Of a DNA stretch of 64,000 nucleotides, positions 11,078 through 22,765 are shown piece by piece. The translations under genes and the position numbers were made by a program. Position 1 is the first letter of the stretch, and each line of letters opens with the position of its first letter. The stretch lies in contig NC_091312.1 in the NCBI RefSeq assembly GCF_038502225.1, positions 29,577,410 through 29,641,409 on the forward strand. The letters are read 5' to 3'. The DNA is from Cherax quadricarinatus (Eukaryota; Arthropoda; Malacostraca; Decapoda; Parastacidae). The notes under the pieces are model-generated. The model made no database searches, was not told the DNA's origin, and saw only the letters and a list, made by a program, of their open reading frames with translations.

Positions 11078-12666
11078 GTTTTTTTTTTTATTTTTTTATT
11101 TAAAATACAGTACACATTATACATGGATGTCAATATACATGAACAAAACCAATCACCATAAACAAAATTAATTACCATACACCTATACACAATTCATTAA
11201 ACGCTTCTTACCCTAAATATCCCCAACAATCCAATTAATTTACTCCAGCACACTTTCACCATAAGCGAAGTGTTATACAGTCAAAAGGTAAAAAACTTCA
11301 CATACCATTAAACCCTTTGTTCCACCCCTCCCCCAACAGGTACCTTACTAAATCATACTTATTTGCACAGCAAATAAAAAGGTACCCCCCCCCTCACAGA
11401 AACCATCCATCAAAACCTACAAATCGGTGCACATACTATAAGACCTCCAGAACTAGTTACCTTTAGTAACATTTATGACAACATTTTTTATATTTTATTT
11501 AAAAAGGTACATAACACCAAGTCAAAAAATTACAGGCCCTATCCGGCAACAGATGTAATAACTTTCCATTGTCATATAATTACCACATAAATATCTTGAA
11601 TTATACAGCATGTAACAAAAGGTTACCAATGAAAACACAAACAATAACCAACTTGAGGAGAGTATTGATACATATTTCCATACAAACTAAATCAAAAGTA
11701 AAACCTGATGTTTATTACCATGACTTGACATCATAAGGTACTAACTCAAAAGAGCTTAGCATGTTTGATACCGTAACCCTGCAAACTAAACCCCCCAACC
11801 CCAGTCACACCTCCCCACCCTATCTGAGAAGTACAACATAAAATGAGAACCCCAAGAGTGCACAATAAAATACGTTAACCCTAACACATATATAATGCTA
11901 TCCGACAATTTTAAACTCACAACACGTAAGAATATTAAGCATAAAAACCAACAATGGTACATCTGTTCCTAAATCTTAAAAATGGTAAAGGCTATAACTG
12001 CCTCATGGCTTACAAAAACTACCATACAATTAATCAATAAGTACATTATATAAACATGTAACATTTGATTTCTAACATCGGGATTCGCCAAAAAACAAAA
12101 AAAATTATTATAAAGGTTTTCCTGTATTCAAATTATAGTAACAAGATTCGTCCACCTCATAAACAAACAGCAATCAGCTTAGTGAGTGTCTAACGTCAGG
12201 AAGACCATGGCACACCCTCTAAAACGCCTATTACAGTAATAAAACATATACAGTCCCACACAGGAGCAAAACTCCTGAAACCGCATTCAACACACATAGT
12301 AGGACATATATGTATATATGCCGAGCAGTACTACATCAAACATTAAAAAAAAAAATCATCCAGGCCCAAGACACTTCAGAAAGCCCCCTTCCCCTGCCAT
12401 CCCCTGACACTACACAAACCTCACTCTCCCTATTCATACTCACACCCGTACCTAAAGTCTTAAGTCAAAACCCCAGTCTTTTAATCGTATGTCTCCAGTT
12501 CACCCCCCACTATGCCCCCCACTATGCCCCCACACTATGCCCCCCTCATGCTTAAAGACTGCACACCCACATACTCCACTACCACAAACTCTTTCCACAT
12601 TCCACTCTCCACGGGTCTCAAAACAAAACAAAAGTGACAGTTTAGGGAAAACAACCCATTCCAGCT
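11078..12666 (-). other. 3' UTR of copy B with inner and outer poly(A)-type ends
   Basis: No coding sequence. The family 3' signature TAAATAAAATATAAAA (minus strand), shared with the ends of C and D, occurs at about 11484-11505, but the insertion continues another ~400 bp to a second A-tract at 11078-11105. The outer tract, not the inner one, abuts the target duplication. This suggests read-through to a downstream polyadenylation site. Confidence 0.6.
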
Positions 12667-14088
12667 CTAACCTACATCCAACCCTAACATTACACCTACC
12701 GTCAGACTGCGATAACCCAAAGGAAAACTATTTACCTACACCCTCCCATATAGTAGCCTATTCCTGCAAACCATACGATACACACTCGCCGCAAGCGCCT
12801 GCACCCTACAAGCACCCCCCACCTCCCGCATGCCCCAAGATACACAAAAAATCTGCCACCACATACATCACTGCCCTCCGCCACTATATTTAGGACCCTA
12901 GCTAACCATGTCCTTACAACCCCCAAGTTTTCACAAAAATATACAGCATGAAAACCTGTCTCCTCCCCACAATGCAAACAAGTGCCTGCACCTACATACC
13001 CCATTCTATACAGCAATGACCTTGTAGCTAGAATTCCCATATAAAACCCATATACCACTTCACGAACACTCGGTTTTAATCTAATCTTCCGAAAGTCTTC
13101 CCAAATGCCCCTCCAATCATACATCGGGTATGTAGCTGCTCCCTGTATCACCTCTCCCTGCCTACCTGTCCTCGCAAGCCTACTTACCCTTACTTTTCTT
13201 GCATCCCGTATTGTCAACAAATTATGCACCATATCTTCACACCAATAATGCCGTCCCCTTCCACCATTTCCTCACATCCTCCATGACCTTTCCCACCCTT
13301 ATACCCCTCTCCCCTCCCACCCTCCCATCGCTCTACTCACAACGTCCTTTGAATTTATTCTCTGCGCCACCCCAGCATCCGCCATGTACACAACCCCACA
13401 GATCTTAATTCTATCCACTATGTTCCACCCATAAAGCTCCCCCAAATCCTCCCTCCCCCACCCATGTGCCTACTTCTAATAACTTAGACTTTGCTCCATT
13501 AACCCTCATCCCTGTCGCCCCACCAAAAATCTCTATTATACGTCCCACATTCCCCAATCCTATTTCCCCTCCCACCAAAACTGTGGTGTCATCTACATAC
13601 CCCACAATTCCACATCTGCCAGGACCCTCCTCTCCCCGTTCCCACACTCCTTTCTCTATAAGCCTATAAAATGGGTCCTGCATGCATGCAAAGAGGATTT
13701 GAGACAAGGGACAACCCTGTCTCAAACCCTTCCCCAACTGCACCGGCAGTCCTAACTTTGCTGGCGTATACAAAGTAGTCACGCACTGCACAATCTCATC
13801 CCCAAAACCCTGTTTTTGTAAAATACTCCACAGCATACTTCTATCTACACAGTCATAAGCCTGCTTCCAATCAATCCCCAAGATCCCCTCCCCCTTGTCT
13901 ACCCTCCACAAAATCCCTAATTCTCCCATGCCCCTCACGCATACTTCGACCTGGAATCCCATACTGTCCTCTATGTAGAACACAGTCAAGCACCTTCTTC
14001 ATGCGATTTCCTAAAACCTTCTCAAAAACTTTATAATAAGCACACATGAGGGAGATCCCCCTATAGGCACCCAGGGTCTTCCCCCCTC

Positions 14089-14917
14089 CTTTATAAACCA
14101 ATACAACTACCCCCATACCCTGCGATTCCCCCAACACTCCCCCTTCCTTCATACAGTTAAACAACGAGACCAGACATTCCTTCATACAATCCCAATGGGC
14201 CATATAGAAATCGTTAGGAATTCCATCAATCCCTGGCGTTTTTCCCCTACTCAAGCTCATTACCGCCTCCTCCACCTCCTCCTCGCTAATCCTACCCTCC
14301 ATCACCGCTCTCTCCTCCTCCCCTAAGGTACCCCAAATTCCTTCCCCTATTTTATAAACCCCTCCTTTATAAACCAATACAACTACCCCCGAGCCCTGCA
14401 ATTCCCCCAATGCTCCCTCTTCCTTCATACAGTTAAACAACGAGACCAGACATTCCTTCATACAATCCCAATGGCCCATAAAGAAATCGTTAGGAATTCC
14501 ATCAATTCCCGGTGCTTTACCCCTACTCAAGCTCATTAACGCCTCCCCCAGGCCCGGTGGCCTGGTGGCTAAAAGCTTCCACTTCACACAAGGAGGGCCC
14601 GGGTTCGATTCCCGGCGGGTGGAAACATTTCGACACGTTTCCTTACACCTGTTGTCCTGTTCACCTAGCAGCAAATAGGTACCTGGGTGTTAGTCGACTG
14701 GTGTGGGTCGCATCCTGGGGAACAAGATTGAGGACCCCAATGGAAATAAGTTAGACAGTCCTCGATGACACACTGACTTTCTAGGGTTATCCTGGGTGGC
14801 TAACCCTCCGGGGTTAAAAATCCAAACGAAATCTTATCTTATCTTATCCTCACTAATCCTACCCTCCATCACCGCTCTCTCCTCCTCCCCTAAGGTACCC
14901 CGAATTCCTTCCCCTAT
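14089..14917 (-). repeat. Tandem ~270-bp duplication inside copy B ORF2
   Basis: The block beginning CCCCTCCTTTATAAAC near 14089 is repeated from about 14359. Both carry the same RT segment (RGKxPGIDGIPNDF through VVVLVYKGG). The second unit is interrupted by the SINE and finishes at about 14917. The junction shows the near-identical CCCCTCCTTTATAAA and CCCCTATTTTATAAA, consistent with microhomology-driven unequal exchange. Confidence 0.8.
14551..14849 (+). mobile_element. tRNA-derived SINE with CTTAT tail
   Basis: A ~300-bp SINE: tRNA-like head GGCCCGGTGGCCTGGTGGC, B box GGGTTCGATTCCC at about 14600-14612, a conserved body (ACCTGTTGTCCTGTTCACC, GGTTATCCTGGGTGGC) and a short ATCTT/CTTAT repeat tail. 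It would be transcribed by RNA polymerase III and mobilised by a partner LINE. The sequence resembles a SINE common in decapod genomes as I remember it. A clean target duplication is not visible; about 10 bp of host sequence seem lost at the left junction. Confidence 0.85.
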
Positions 14918-16162
14918 AATCTCTCCCAAACACTCCCCACCCTTCCCCTGCTTAAAATTCTCCCTAAACCAATAATCAGCACAATTACTCATGCCATCGG
15001 TGGTACAAAGTACCTGCCCCACCCTATAGCCCCCCACCTCTTTACACACCTCTAATCCCATAATCGTGGTAATCTGCTGCCTATCCCTAAATCTCCTCAA
15101 AACACATCCTGACGGTTTATCACCCCATAGTACCTCCTCTAATCCTTCCCTCACACGTATCGCATCAAAACGAGAATTTTGAATATCCCTCAATCTTCCC
15201 CTTAAAACCTCCATTTCCCCATGCCTAGCACCCCCGCCCTCTTCATAACAATTATTGACATGCCCCTCAAAATATTTCTCGAAACCAAACCTCCACCTCG
15301 CCTCATCCCATCCTCTTTGCTGATAATACTCCTTAATCTGCAGTTTAGCATGCTTCTCCTACCATTCCAATACATCCTCCTCTTTGTTGCGTGCCTCCCA
15401 GAGTTGCCTCCACCATTCCCTGAAAGACGACCCCTCCCCCTCTCCTTGAAGTAACCTCACATTCATTTTCCAATAACTCACATACCGACGAACCATACCG
15501 TCCCATGCCACCTCTGCCAAAACGGCACGATGGTCCGAAAAACCCAAATCTACCGTCATTACACGTTCTACTGTAATCTCGCGAGTTATATATATATATA
15601 TGGTCCAACCTGGCAGCATAACCCCTCCGCATAAACGTGTGCTCCACTCTGCACCCATCTCCCCTGACTATGTCATAAACAACTGCGTCCCTCAACACCC
15701 CAAGCACACATCCTGCCCCTCTAGGCTCCACATCCTTTTTTCTGATTACACAATTCCAATCCCCACCTACTATAGAAACCATGGGTAAACCCCGCAAGTG
15801 GAAAAGCAAAACCTCCCTTACAAAATTCACCTTTACCCGTCTGTTACTGTCAGCCGGCATATATAACCCCAGAAAACACACTCTAATCTCCCCCCATAGC
15901 CCCTCCACCCTCACCACCCTCCCCTCCCCCCATCTTCCCACACGAGCACTTGAAAGGGGCTGGATTCCCTCACTGCCACTGCCACCCCACCCTTTGCTTT
16001 CCCTGAACTACCAGCATACATCCTAAAACCTTTCAGCCGCAACTCTCTACCACACTTAAAATTGTGTTTTTGAATGAAACACACATCAATGTTAAAACGC
16101 CGCAAAACATCCTCTAACCATACACGTTTAACGTCAGCCCTAAGTTCATTCACATTTATAGT

Positions 16163-16866
16163 TAGACACTTAAATATGCAGAAAAGGGGGCTTTCCTCTA
16201 TGTCTCTGTGTTCTATTACACTTTTCGCTACTCCTGTCTTCTCCCATGCACTCTTGCCCTTCTGGACCCCCTCCCCTTCCTGTGCACTACCCTGCCCCTT
16301 CTTAGTCACTCCCGCCCACGTCTTCTTACCAGAACGCTGAGCTGGAGTGATAACCTCGTCATCCGACGAGCCTCCAGCTCTCTTTCTAGAAGCACCCTCA
16401 ACCTCCATATCAGTATTTCCACACTCCCTGTGCACCTCAGCCTCCACCTGCTGCAACTGCAACATGCCCGACCCTGACCGCAGAGGCCCTGGAACTTGCC
16501 CATTCAGGTCCTCCTCAACCATCAGAATTCTTTCGTCTACAGAGGGGATCTCCTCCGCTGGCCCGTCCAGGAAGGTCTTAATCATTTCCTGCAGGGGTTG
16601 AGATAACTCCTGCAGGTCACCGGCCTCCCCCAACCCCACAGGCTGCTGCTCAATCCCAGGGTCTGCCTGTGGGGGAGCATCCGAAGCCTCTGGTAGCATC
16701 ACACAATTCTCCTCAATGCCCTCCACTACCGCCCAATTACCTTTACCTGCTGCACTCACAACCTCAGACAAAGATGCCACCAGAGACTCCGTGGCTACTG
16801 GCAGTTCCAATGACCGTGGCACTGCTGCCTTACCACACCCAGCCACCATGTGGTTAAAAGCACCAC
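16163..16866 (-). pseudogene. Tx1-type LINE ORF1 (copy B), C-terminal part
   Basis: This is the C-terminal half of B's ORF1, resuming immediately after copy C. It runs from the zinc-knuckle remnant (MVAGCGKAAVP) through an acidic Pro/Glu-rich linker to the family motif ASRKRAGGSSDDEVITPAQR near 16350. An upstream indel removed the ORF1 stop, so the frame reads on into ORF2 without a stop (16849 to 15911). It was one gene with 22134-22668 before copy C inserted. Confidence 0.8.
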
Positions 16867-16955
16867 ACAGGCAACATAGCTGCCTGACTGCGGTGGAGTG
16901 CGGTTGTGCACAGCACCCCTCTGCTGTTTGTCAGGAGAGCTCTCATAGCAACAAT

Positions 16956-18209
16956 ATGGCGCTGAGTATCCGACGTAGGGTGAACACTGTCGGCGTTGAG
17001 CTGCTTCGTGGGGCGATTTCCCCCTCTACGGCGCAGGTGTTACTTCCGGCAATCATCAGGGAAACGTACGGAGTGCAGGATGATGAGGTTTATGGTGTGG
17101 CCCTGAATGGGGCCTATCGTCTATTCGTCAAGTTAAATTCGACGGCTGTGTACGAGTCGTTAGTGACGAAATTTGAGCATGTGAGTATTGATGTAACTCC
17201 AGCTGTCAAAGTGCGACTCATAGACGTCTCTCGCCACTATACGTGGGTGAAGTTGTGAAATGTCCCCTTCGAGGCTGACGAGGAGGACTTACGGAAGGTG
17301 TTTGCAGCTTATGGTACCGTGCATCTGGCAACCCAAGGCAAGTGGGCGGCAGGTGCGTACATGGGACGTCCGGAGGGTACATTCTCCCTCAAAATGACAC
17401 TGAGGCACCCGATCCCGTCATACGTCGTGATGCCGGAGTTTAGGACCCAAATTCTAGTGGCGTATGCTGGGCAGCGACGGACATGCAGGTTGTGTGGGGA
17501 GTATGATCATATGGCGGCGATGTGTGGGAGGCAGTGGAGGGCGCTGGCGCAAACAGGTGGAGCACCAGTTACAGGTGTGGATGTCGTTGAGGAGAATTCC
17601 AAAGGAAACCGAGGAGATGGCCGTCTGTGGAGTGAAATTGTAGAAGAGTCTCTTGTGGTGCATGATGGGCGAGGCATGAGTTGTGTGGAGCCAAAAATGG
17701 CCACTTTGCCGGTGACGGGGGAGGAAGTGCTAATTCAGCAGGAGGTGCAAGAGCTGGAGGAGGAGCTCGACGAGGTATTGAAAACTTTACCTTCTTCGGG
17801 CGAGGATAATGGCTTGGTCCGTGAAATGGTGCCTGAGTTGAAAGGAGAGTGTGGCGGGACAGGCACGAGAAGGAAGGAGGACAACTGCAGGCACAGAGAG
17901 GAGTCACCGAGCTCTGTGCGACAGGTCACAGTAGAGGTTGATGTTCACTGTGAGGAATCTTCGGAAGACAGTATGGCGGTAGAGAGTGTCACGAGGAAGA
18001 GGGCGGCTGCGTCAGACTCAGATGATGTCCTGACGCCCGCGCAGAGGTCTGGGAGGAAGGATGTATATTCTCGTGACAGCCAGGATAAGAGGAATCGAAA
18101 AGGGGGGGGGTGGATGGTGACAAACCACATGTTGACCCTGGGGCAAGAGACCCTGGGAAGGGTGAGAGGAGAAAGGATTGGAAGCTTTAGAAAGGCCTTA
18201 AGTGCATGA
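16956..18209 (+). pseudogene. Tx1-type LINE ORF1 (copy C), one premature TGA
   Basis: The ATG at 16956 opens MALSIRRRVNTVGVEL, collinear with B and D, and the frame ends at TGA 18207-18209 (417 codons). The same frame has a single stop at 17256-17258, within HYTWVKL-stop-NVPFEAD, where the other copies have Arg (VRIRNVPF). A CGA-to-TGA change would explain it. Downstream the frame stays open with the knuckle CRLCGEYDHMAAMC and the motif TRKRAAASDSDDVLTPAQR at about 17990-18050. The ORF1 stop overlaps the ORF2 start as ATGA. Confidence 0.85.
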
Positions 18210-21200
18210 CTGTGAATGTGAATGGACTGTGTACTGGTGTGAAGAGGGAATGCTTTCGTATGCTCTTACGTCGATACAGAGTGGACGTAGTCTTTCTACA
18301 GGAGCATAATTTCAGGGAGGGTAGAGTGCTCGAGGTGGAAGGGTATAAGGTGTTGACTCTGCCATCGGCACGTTTGAAAGGTGGTGTGGGTTTATTGATA
18401 AAGGAGGCGAGCCCGTTTGTGTTGCAAAGACGTGAAGGGGGTGGGGGGGGAGGGTGTTGCGTGTGGATGGGTGGTGGATGGGGCAGAGGGTAACCTTTGT
18501 AAGTGTGTATGCACCAGCTGAAAATGATATGAAAGTAAAGAGGGATTTTGTGTGTGATGATCTAGTTTTTGCTTTCCGTGGTTTACCTGAAGTGGCCATC
18601 GTAGGTGGGGACTGGAATTGTGTGATCAGGAGAGCGGATGTGGAACCACGAGGGGTGGGGCATATGTTGACAGCATTACGCAATCTTTTGGTGGACGTTC
18701 AGTTGAGGGATGTGGTAGGTGGGGGAGCGTGGGAGGTGGAGCATACTTTCGTGAGGCGAGGTTACGCAGCTAGGTTAGACAGGTTGTATATATCTCATAA
18801 GGTATTGTCAAAGTCTGTCCGTACTATTGAACTAGCTTTTTCAGATCATAGGGCGGTTGTCGCAGAAGTAGAGTGGGATTCTCTAGCTTGTATCTCTAGG
18901 GGATATTGGAAATTAAATACGAGTCTGTTGGAAGATGAGGAGGGGTTGGGGGGTTTTACGGAGCTGTGGGAGAGATTAACTGAGGAGGTACAAGGTGTGG
19001 AGGACGTGGTGACGTGGTGGGATGGTGTGGCTAAGGACCGGATTCGGCATTATTATGTGAGGGAGGGGAAAAGGATTAATTCTTTAAAATTTGGGTTGAT
19101 TAATTATTTGGAGGACAGGTTACGGGGTTGTTATGTAAAAGGGACAGTAGAGGGTGTCTATCCGATGGACAACATTATGATACTTAAAGAGCGGTTGCGG
19201 GAAATTCAGGACGAGCGGTTCCAAGAGGTGAGAGTAATGGCGGGGGTGGAGGAGGTGTTATGGGGAGATAGGCCGTCTTCGTGTGTGTTGCGCAGACAAA
19301 AACAACGTCAGCAGGCAACAGCTATTCCATGTTTGGAGGTTCTTGAGTCGGTGGGAGGGTATAGGGCGGGTCAGGTTATCCACACTACGGATGGGATGGG
19401 GTTGTTTGCGGATAAGTGGTACGAAAAGTATTGGCGGGAGGAAGGGGTAGGATTAGGGGATTTAGAGAGGGTGTGTGGAAGTGTGCCATGTAGGTTAGGA
19501 CACAGTGATAGGGAAGCTTTGGGGGGGGACATAACTGAGGGGGAAATATGGAGAGCTTTGAGTGCCATGCGAAAGGGCAAAGCACCGGGAATCGATGGAC
19601 TGCCGGTGGAGTTTTATCAACAGCATTGGGAGTTAATAAAAGGTTTTTTGGTGAGGTTACTGAACTTGATGAAGGTAAGGGGAAGGTTGGGTGAAAGACA
19701 GGCAACAGCTGTAGTTGTTTTGGTACCGAAGGGTAAGGAACAGCGTTCGCTCAGGGACTATAGAACAATATCGATGTTATGCGCGGATTATAAGTTATTT
19801 GCAAAAATTTTAGGAAATAGGATCAAGTGTGTTGTAGGGAGGGTTGTATCGGAAACCCAGTTTGGGTTGCCAGGTAGGTCTATGGGGGTGGGACATGGTC
19901 TTTTAAGGGATTTCGTGGAAGAAAAAGGGGGGGAAGGGGGGGGTTGCACTAGACTGGCAAGGAGCTTATGATAGGGTGGAGCGAGAGGCGTTGAGAGCTA
20001 TCCTTAGGAAACAGGGCTATGGGGAAGAAATAGTGGGATGGGTAGAGGCGTTATATAGAGGGGCAATGGTGAGAGTACAGATTAATGGAAGATTAGGGGG
20101 GAGGATTGTAATGGGCAGAGGTCTTAGACAGGGGTGTCCTATGTCACAGCTTTTATTTGCATGCATACAGGACCCCTTTTATAGAATGGTGGAGCGCCAT
20201 ATGGGCGTTAGTGAAGGGGTTGGGGGGGTACTGGGGGCGTTTGGCCTGTTCTCATAGGGTATGTAGATGATACCACTGTATTGGTTAGAGAGGGGATGTC
20301 CATAAACGCCTTAGATGGAGTGGTCGACACGTTTGCATGTGCAACTGGTATGAGGGTAAATTCGGAGAAGTCCATGGTTATGGGGTTAGGAACTTGGGGG
20401 GAGAGGGTCGAGTGGGGTAGTGCAGTCGTAAAGAAGCGGGTGATGTCATTAAAAATTTGTGGTCTAATCTATGCAGATGATCTTGAGGTTGAACGTGTTA
20501 ATAATTCGGTCAGGGTGGTAGAAAGGATACTGGGTCGATTGGGAGCATTGCGGCCTTATCATTTGACCCTTGTGCAGCGTGCCATTGTAATTAACGTTTT
20601 ATTGTATAGCAAGGTTTGGCATGTGGCTGCCGTGTTCCCTTTAACGGGGACGGCAATTGCAACTATACTTAGAGGGGTTTTTAAATTTTTGTGGGGTTCA
20701 GGTTGTGATTGGCTTAGAAGGGATGTAGTAATGTTACCTGTGCGTCAGGGGGGGTTGGGTTTAATGAACTTAAAGAGGAGGGTCAAATGTATCTTCATTA
20801 AAAGGGAGGTGATGAGGGAGGGTGTGAGTGGGGGGGGTTGGTTAAGGTACACAATAAATTGAAACGCATGTTTTCTGGGACGGAGTTGAGGGAGTGTGAA
20901 ACTATTTTGAGGGCAGTGGTGATGGTTAGGGATCTGGGTAAGGTAAAAATAAGTAGGCTGTGTAGGATGTCGGCGGAAAGGGTTGTGGCTCCGGTGGAGG
21001 GGATTTTCCCCATGTATGACTGGGGATGTATATGGAGAAGGTTTGGTAGGTTAAGGTTACAACCCCGTGGACGTGAGGTGATGTATCGGTTTTTGCATGG
21101 GATTTTACCATCGGGAGTGGTCTTACGAGCTAGACGGGTGGTTGAGGGGGGGGGGTATGTGGAATATGTGGCGGGGAGGATTCTGCATTCCATGTAGTGT

Positions 21201-21535
21201 ATTTTTGTGAGGGGTTGGGGAGCGTCAGGGGTTGGTTGAGCAGGGTGTTGCATAAGATAAGTGGTCAATACTTCTCTGTTCTGCGGGCATTGAGTCTTGA
21301 TGTGGGGGGTATGGATGAAAGTATTATTAGGGCTGTGGGGTACATTATGGTAGATTATGTCTACATTATGTGGGGAATGAGGGGGAAAGGGGTAAGTGAG
21401 GTGAAGAGGAGGGTATTGGCTGTTACGTTTTATAAAACGTTGTGCCGTAATAGAGAACTTTATGGGAGGAGGTGGGAGCGGGATTTCTCTGAAGGATATA
21501 GAGACCTTACATTAGAGGTTTTATTAAATTTGTAA
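18206..21535 (+). pseudogene. Tx1-type LINE ORF2 (copy C), complete but frameshifted at G runs
   Basis: ORF2 begins at ATG 18206, overlapping the ORF1 stop by four bases. The endonuclease is complete in motifs: MTVNVNGL, FLQEHNF, VSVYAPAEND, IVGGDWNCVI, DVEPRG, LDRLYIS and FSDHRAV. The RT shows RKGKAPGIDGLPVEFY, VVLVPKG, DYRTISMLCADYKLFAKILGNR, GRGLRQGCPMSQLLF and GYVDDTTVLV (YVDD intact). The C-terminal part runs to TFYKTLCRNRELYGRRW and a stop at 21535. Frame changes occur near 18445, 19935, 20225, 20830 and 21147, each inside a G homopolymer. No in-frame nonsense codon was noticed between them. Confidence 0.85.
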
Positions 21536-22133
21536 ATTAGGTGGGTGGGGCAGGGTAGGGATGGTACAATGTGTTATGTTGATGGGCTGTCAGGGGTGGA
21601 AACGGGGTCGCCTCCTGGTATGTAGCGGGTGAATGTGTATGAACTTGGGCGTATGATGTGTATTCATGGTTTGTGACGAGTATACTCAATATATGTGTTT
21701 GATTTTGCAGTGGGACATTGTTCTATGTATGTTATTCATATGCATGTTTTAGATGCTTGTAGAGGTGTCAGTGTGTTGGATCCTTGTTTATTAATATATT
21801 CTGTGTTTGATGAACATATTGTTTTTACCTTATTCTCAATACATTACGTTAATTGTATTTAACGTATAAGGTGTCCTACTTTATAATTTACAAAGTGACA
21901 ATATATGCATATTATGGTGTGTTTTGTTAATCATATAACAATGCAATTGGAATTAGTCGTTTATTGGTTATCATAGGTGTAGGGGTTTTCATGTATGGGT
22001 GAGGAGGGATATTTGTGTTATCTTAAGTTCATGTTTGTGTGGTTGTTAATGATTTATTCTGTGTAAGACCTGTTTTTGTCTTTATCTATCTCTTGTATTG
22101 TATTGTTCTAAATAAAATATAAAAAAAAAAAAA
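21536..22133 (+). other. 3' UTR and A-tract of copy C
   Basis: GT-rich non-coding sequence ends in AATAAA (22111-22116), the family signature TAAATAAAATATAAAA and an uninterrupted A-tract to 22133, abutting the right target duplication. Confidence 0.8.
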
Positions 22134-22668
22134 ACAGGCGACACGTCTTACGTTGTCCCGCATAGGTCACATACACCTGTGTCCTAAAATCCTCCAGGAC
22201 TACATACGAGGGAATAGGTCTTCTCAAAGTCATCTTTATGGTGTAAGAACTTGCAGGCAACCCCGCGTAGATTCCATCCGTCCATTGACCCAAAGTCACA
22301 GCATGCACCTCACCATATCGTTGAAAAGTCTCTCTGATGTCCACATCCGCTTCAAAAGGAACATTTCGAATCCTCAACCAGGTGTAGTATTTGGAGGCAT
22401 CCCGCAGGCGTACCTCCAGTCCAGATGATACGGTGATGCACTTCTCCTGGTACTGAGTCACCGTCCTTTCATGAGCCTCCACCGTGCAGAACTTTATGAA
22501 GATCCTTGAAGAACCATTAAGCGCAATTCCATATAGTTCATCGTTGTCAATGCAGAATGTGTCCCGTATGATCGTCGGCAATAAAACAGAGGCATTCGTC
22601 GGATAAATTGTTCCTTTAACTAAGTCAACACACACACTGTTACTCCTCCTGCGGTAACTGGCCGCCAT
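22134..22668 (-). pseudogene. Tx1-type LINE ORF1 (copy B), N-terminal part
   Basis: It starts at the ATG at 22668 (MAASYRRRSNSVCVDLVKG) and carries both RRM-like regions, including YYTWLRIRNVPFEADVDI and the SYVVLEDFRTQVYVTYAGQR strand pattern. It ends at KTCRL, exactly inside the first half of the CCHC knuckle, where copy C's A-tract begins. Compared with copy D one residue is missing in EADDVDI. The N-terminal 70 residues look like a first RRM-like fold; this is inference from the pattern of hydrophobic strands. Confidence 0.8.
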
Positions 22669-22765
22669 CTTGGAGAAAATAGGAAGTTGCGCAAAAGTGA
22701 AGACACAATCTCTTGCGCAGCACAACCATTCGGCCCGAGAGCGAAATGGTCAGTATGTATCCAAT

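Larger units (their letters stand above)
12667..16165 (-). pseudogene. Tx1-type LINE ORF2 (copy B): endonuclease and reverse transcriptase
   Basis: The ORF2 frame starts around 16165, where the codon aligned with the family ATG reads CTA, and stops at 12667. The endonuclease region shows LTINVNELRADVKRVWLED, FIQKHNF (E to K in the QEH site), GLYMPAD, VGGDWNCVI, EPRGAG and FSDHRAV. The RT region shows RGKxPGIDGIPNDF, GISLMCAYYKVFEKVLGNR, GIDWKQAYDCVDR, GKGLRQGCPLSQILF and GYVDDTTVLVG (YVDD intact). The C-terminus with TCLHCGEETGFHAVYFC is at about 12960. The gene is broken by frameshifts, a 270-bp internal duplication (14089-14917) and the SINE. An internal (AT)n run near 15590 also interrupts the endonuclease. 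Confidence 0.85.
16877..22133 (+). mobile_element. L1/Tx1-type LINE copy C, full-length, nested in copy B
   Basis: A near-complete plus-strand copy of ~5.26 kb is flanked by a 10-bp target duplication, ACAGGCAACA (16867-16876) and ACAGGCGACA (22134-22143), one mismatch. It has a short 5' UTR (16877-16955), overlapping ORF1 and ORF2, a ~600-bp 3' UTR, AATAAA at 22111-22116 and a terminal A-tract. It landed in the zinc-knuckle codons of copy B's ORF1. It represents a different subfamily from B and D, closer to A. Confidence 0.9.
11078..22755 (-). mobile_element. L1/Tx1-type LINE copy B, full-length, split by copy C
   Basis: A complete minus-strand insertion is flanked by a perfect 10-bp target duplication, TGTATCCAAT (11068-11077 and 22756-22765). 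The 3' end is an A-tract (T-rich on the + strand, 11078-11105). The 5' UTR is 22669-22755. Copy C (16877-22133) sits inside ORF1 and a SINE (14551-14849) inside ORF2. Net element length without C is about 6.4 kb, longer than copy D (5.84 kb) because of a 3' extension, an internal duplication and the SINE. Confidence 0.9.

Noticed and set aside
14551..14640. A genuine tRNA gene
   Set aside because: The A- and B-box head continues into a conserved 300-bp SINE body with a CTTAT tail, and the cloverleaf is degenerate.
18206..18209. ATGA overlap read as a bacterial operon feature
   Set aside because: The proteins are LINE ORF1 and ORF2 with an A-tract and target duplications; the context is eukaryotic.
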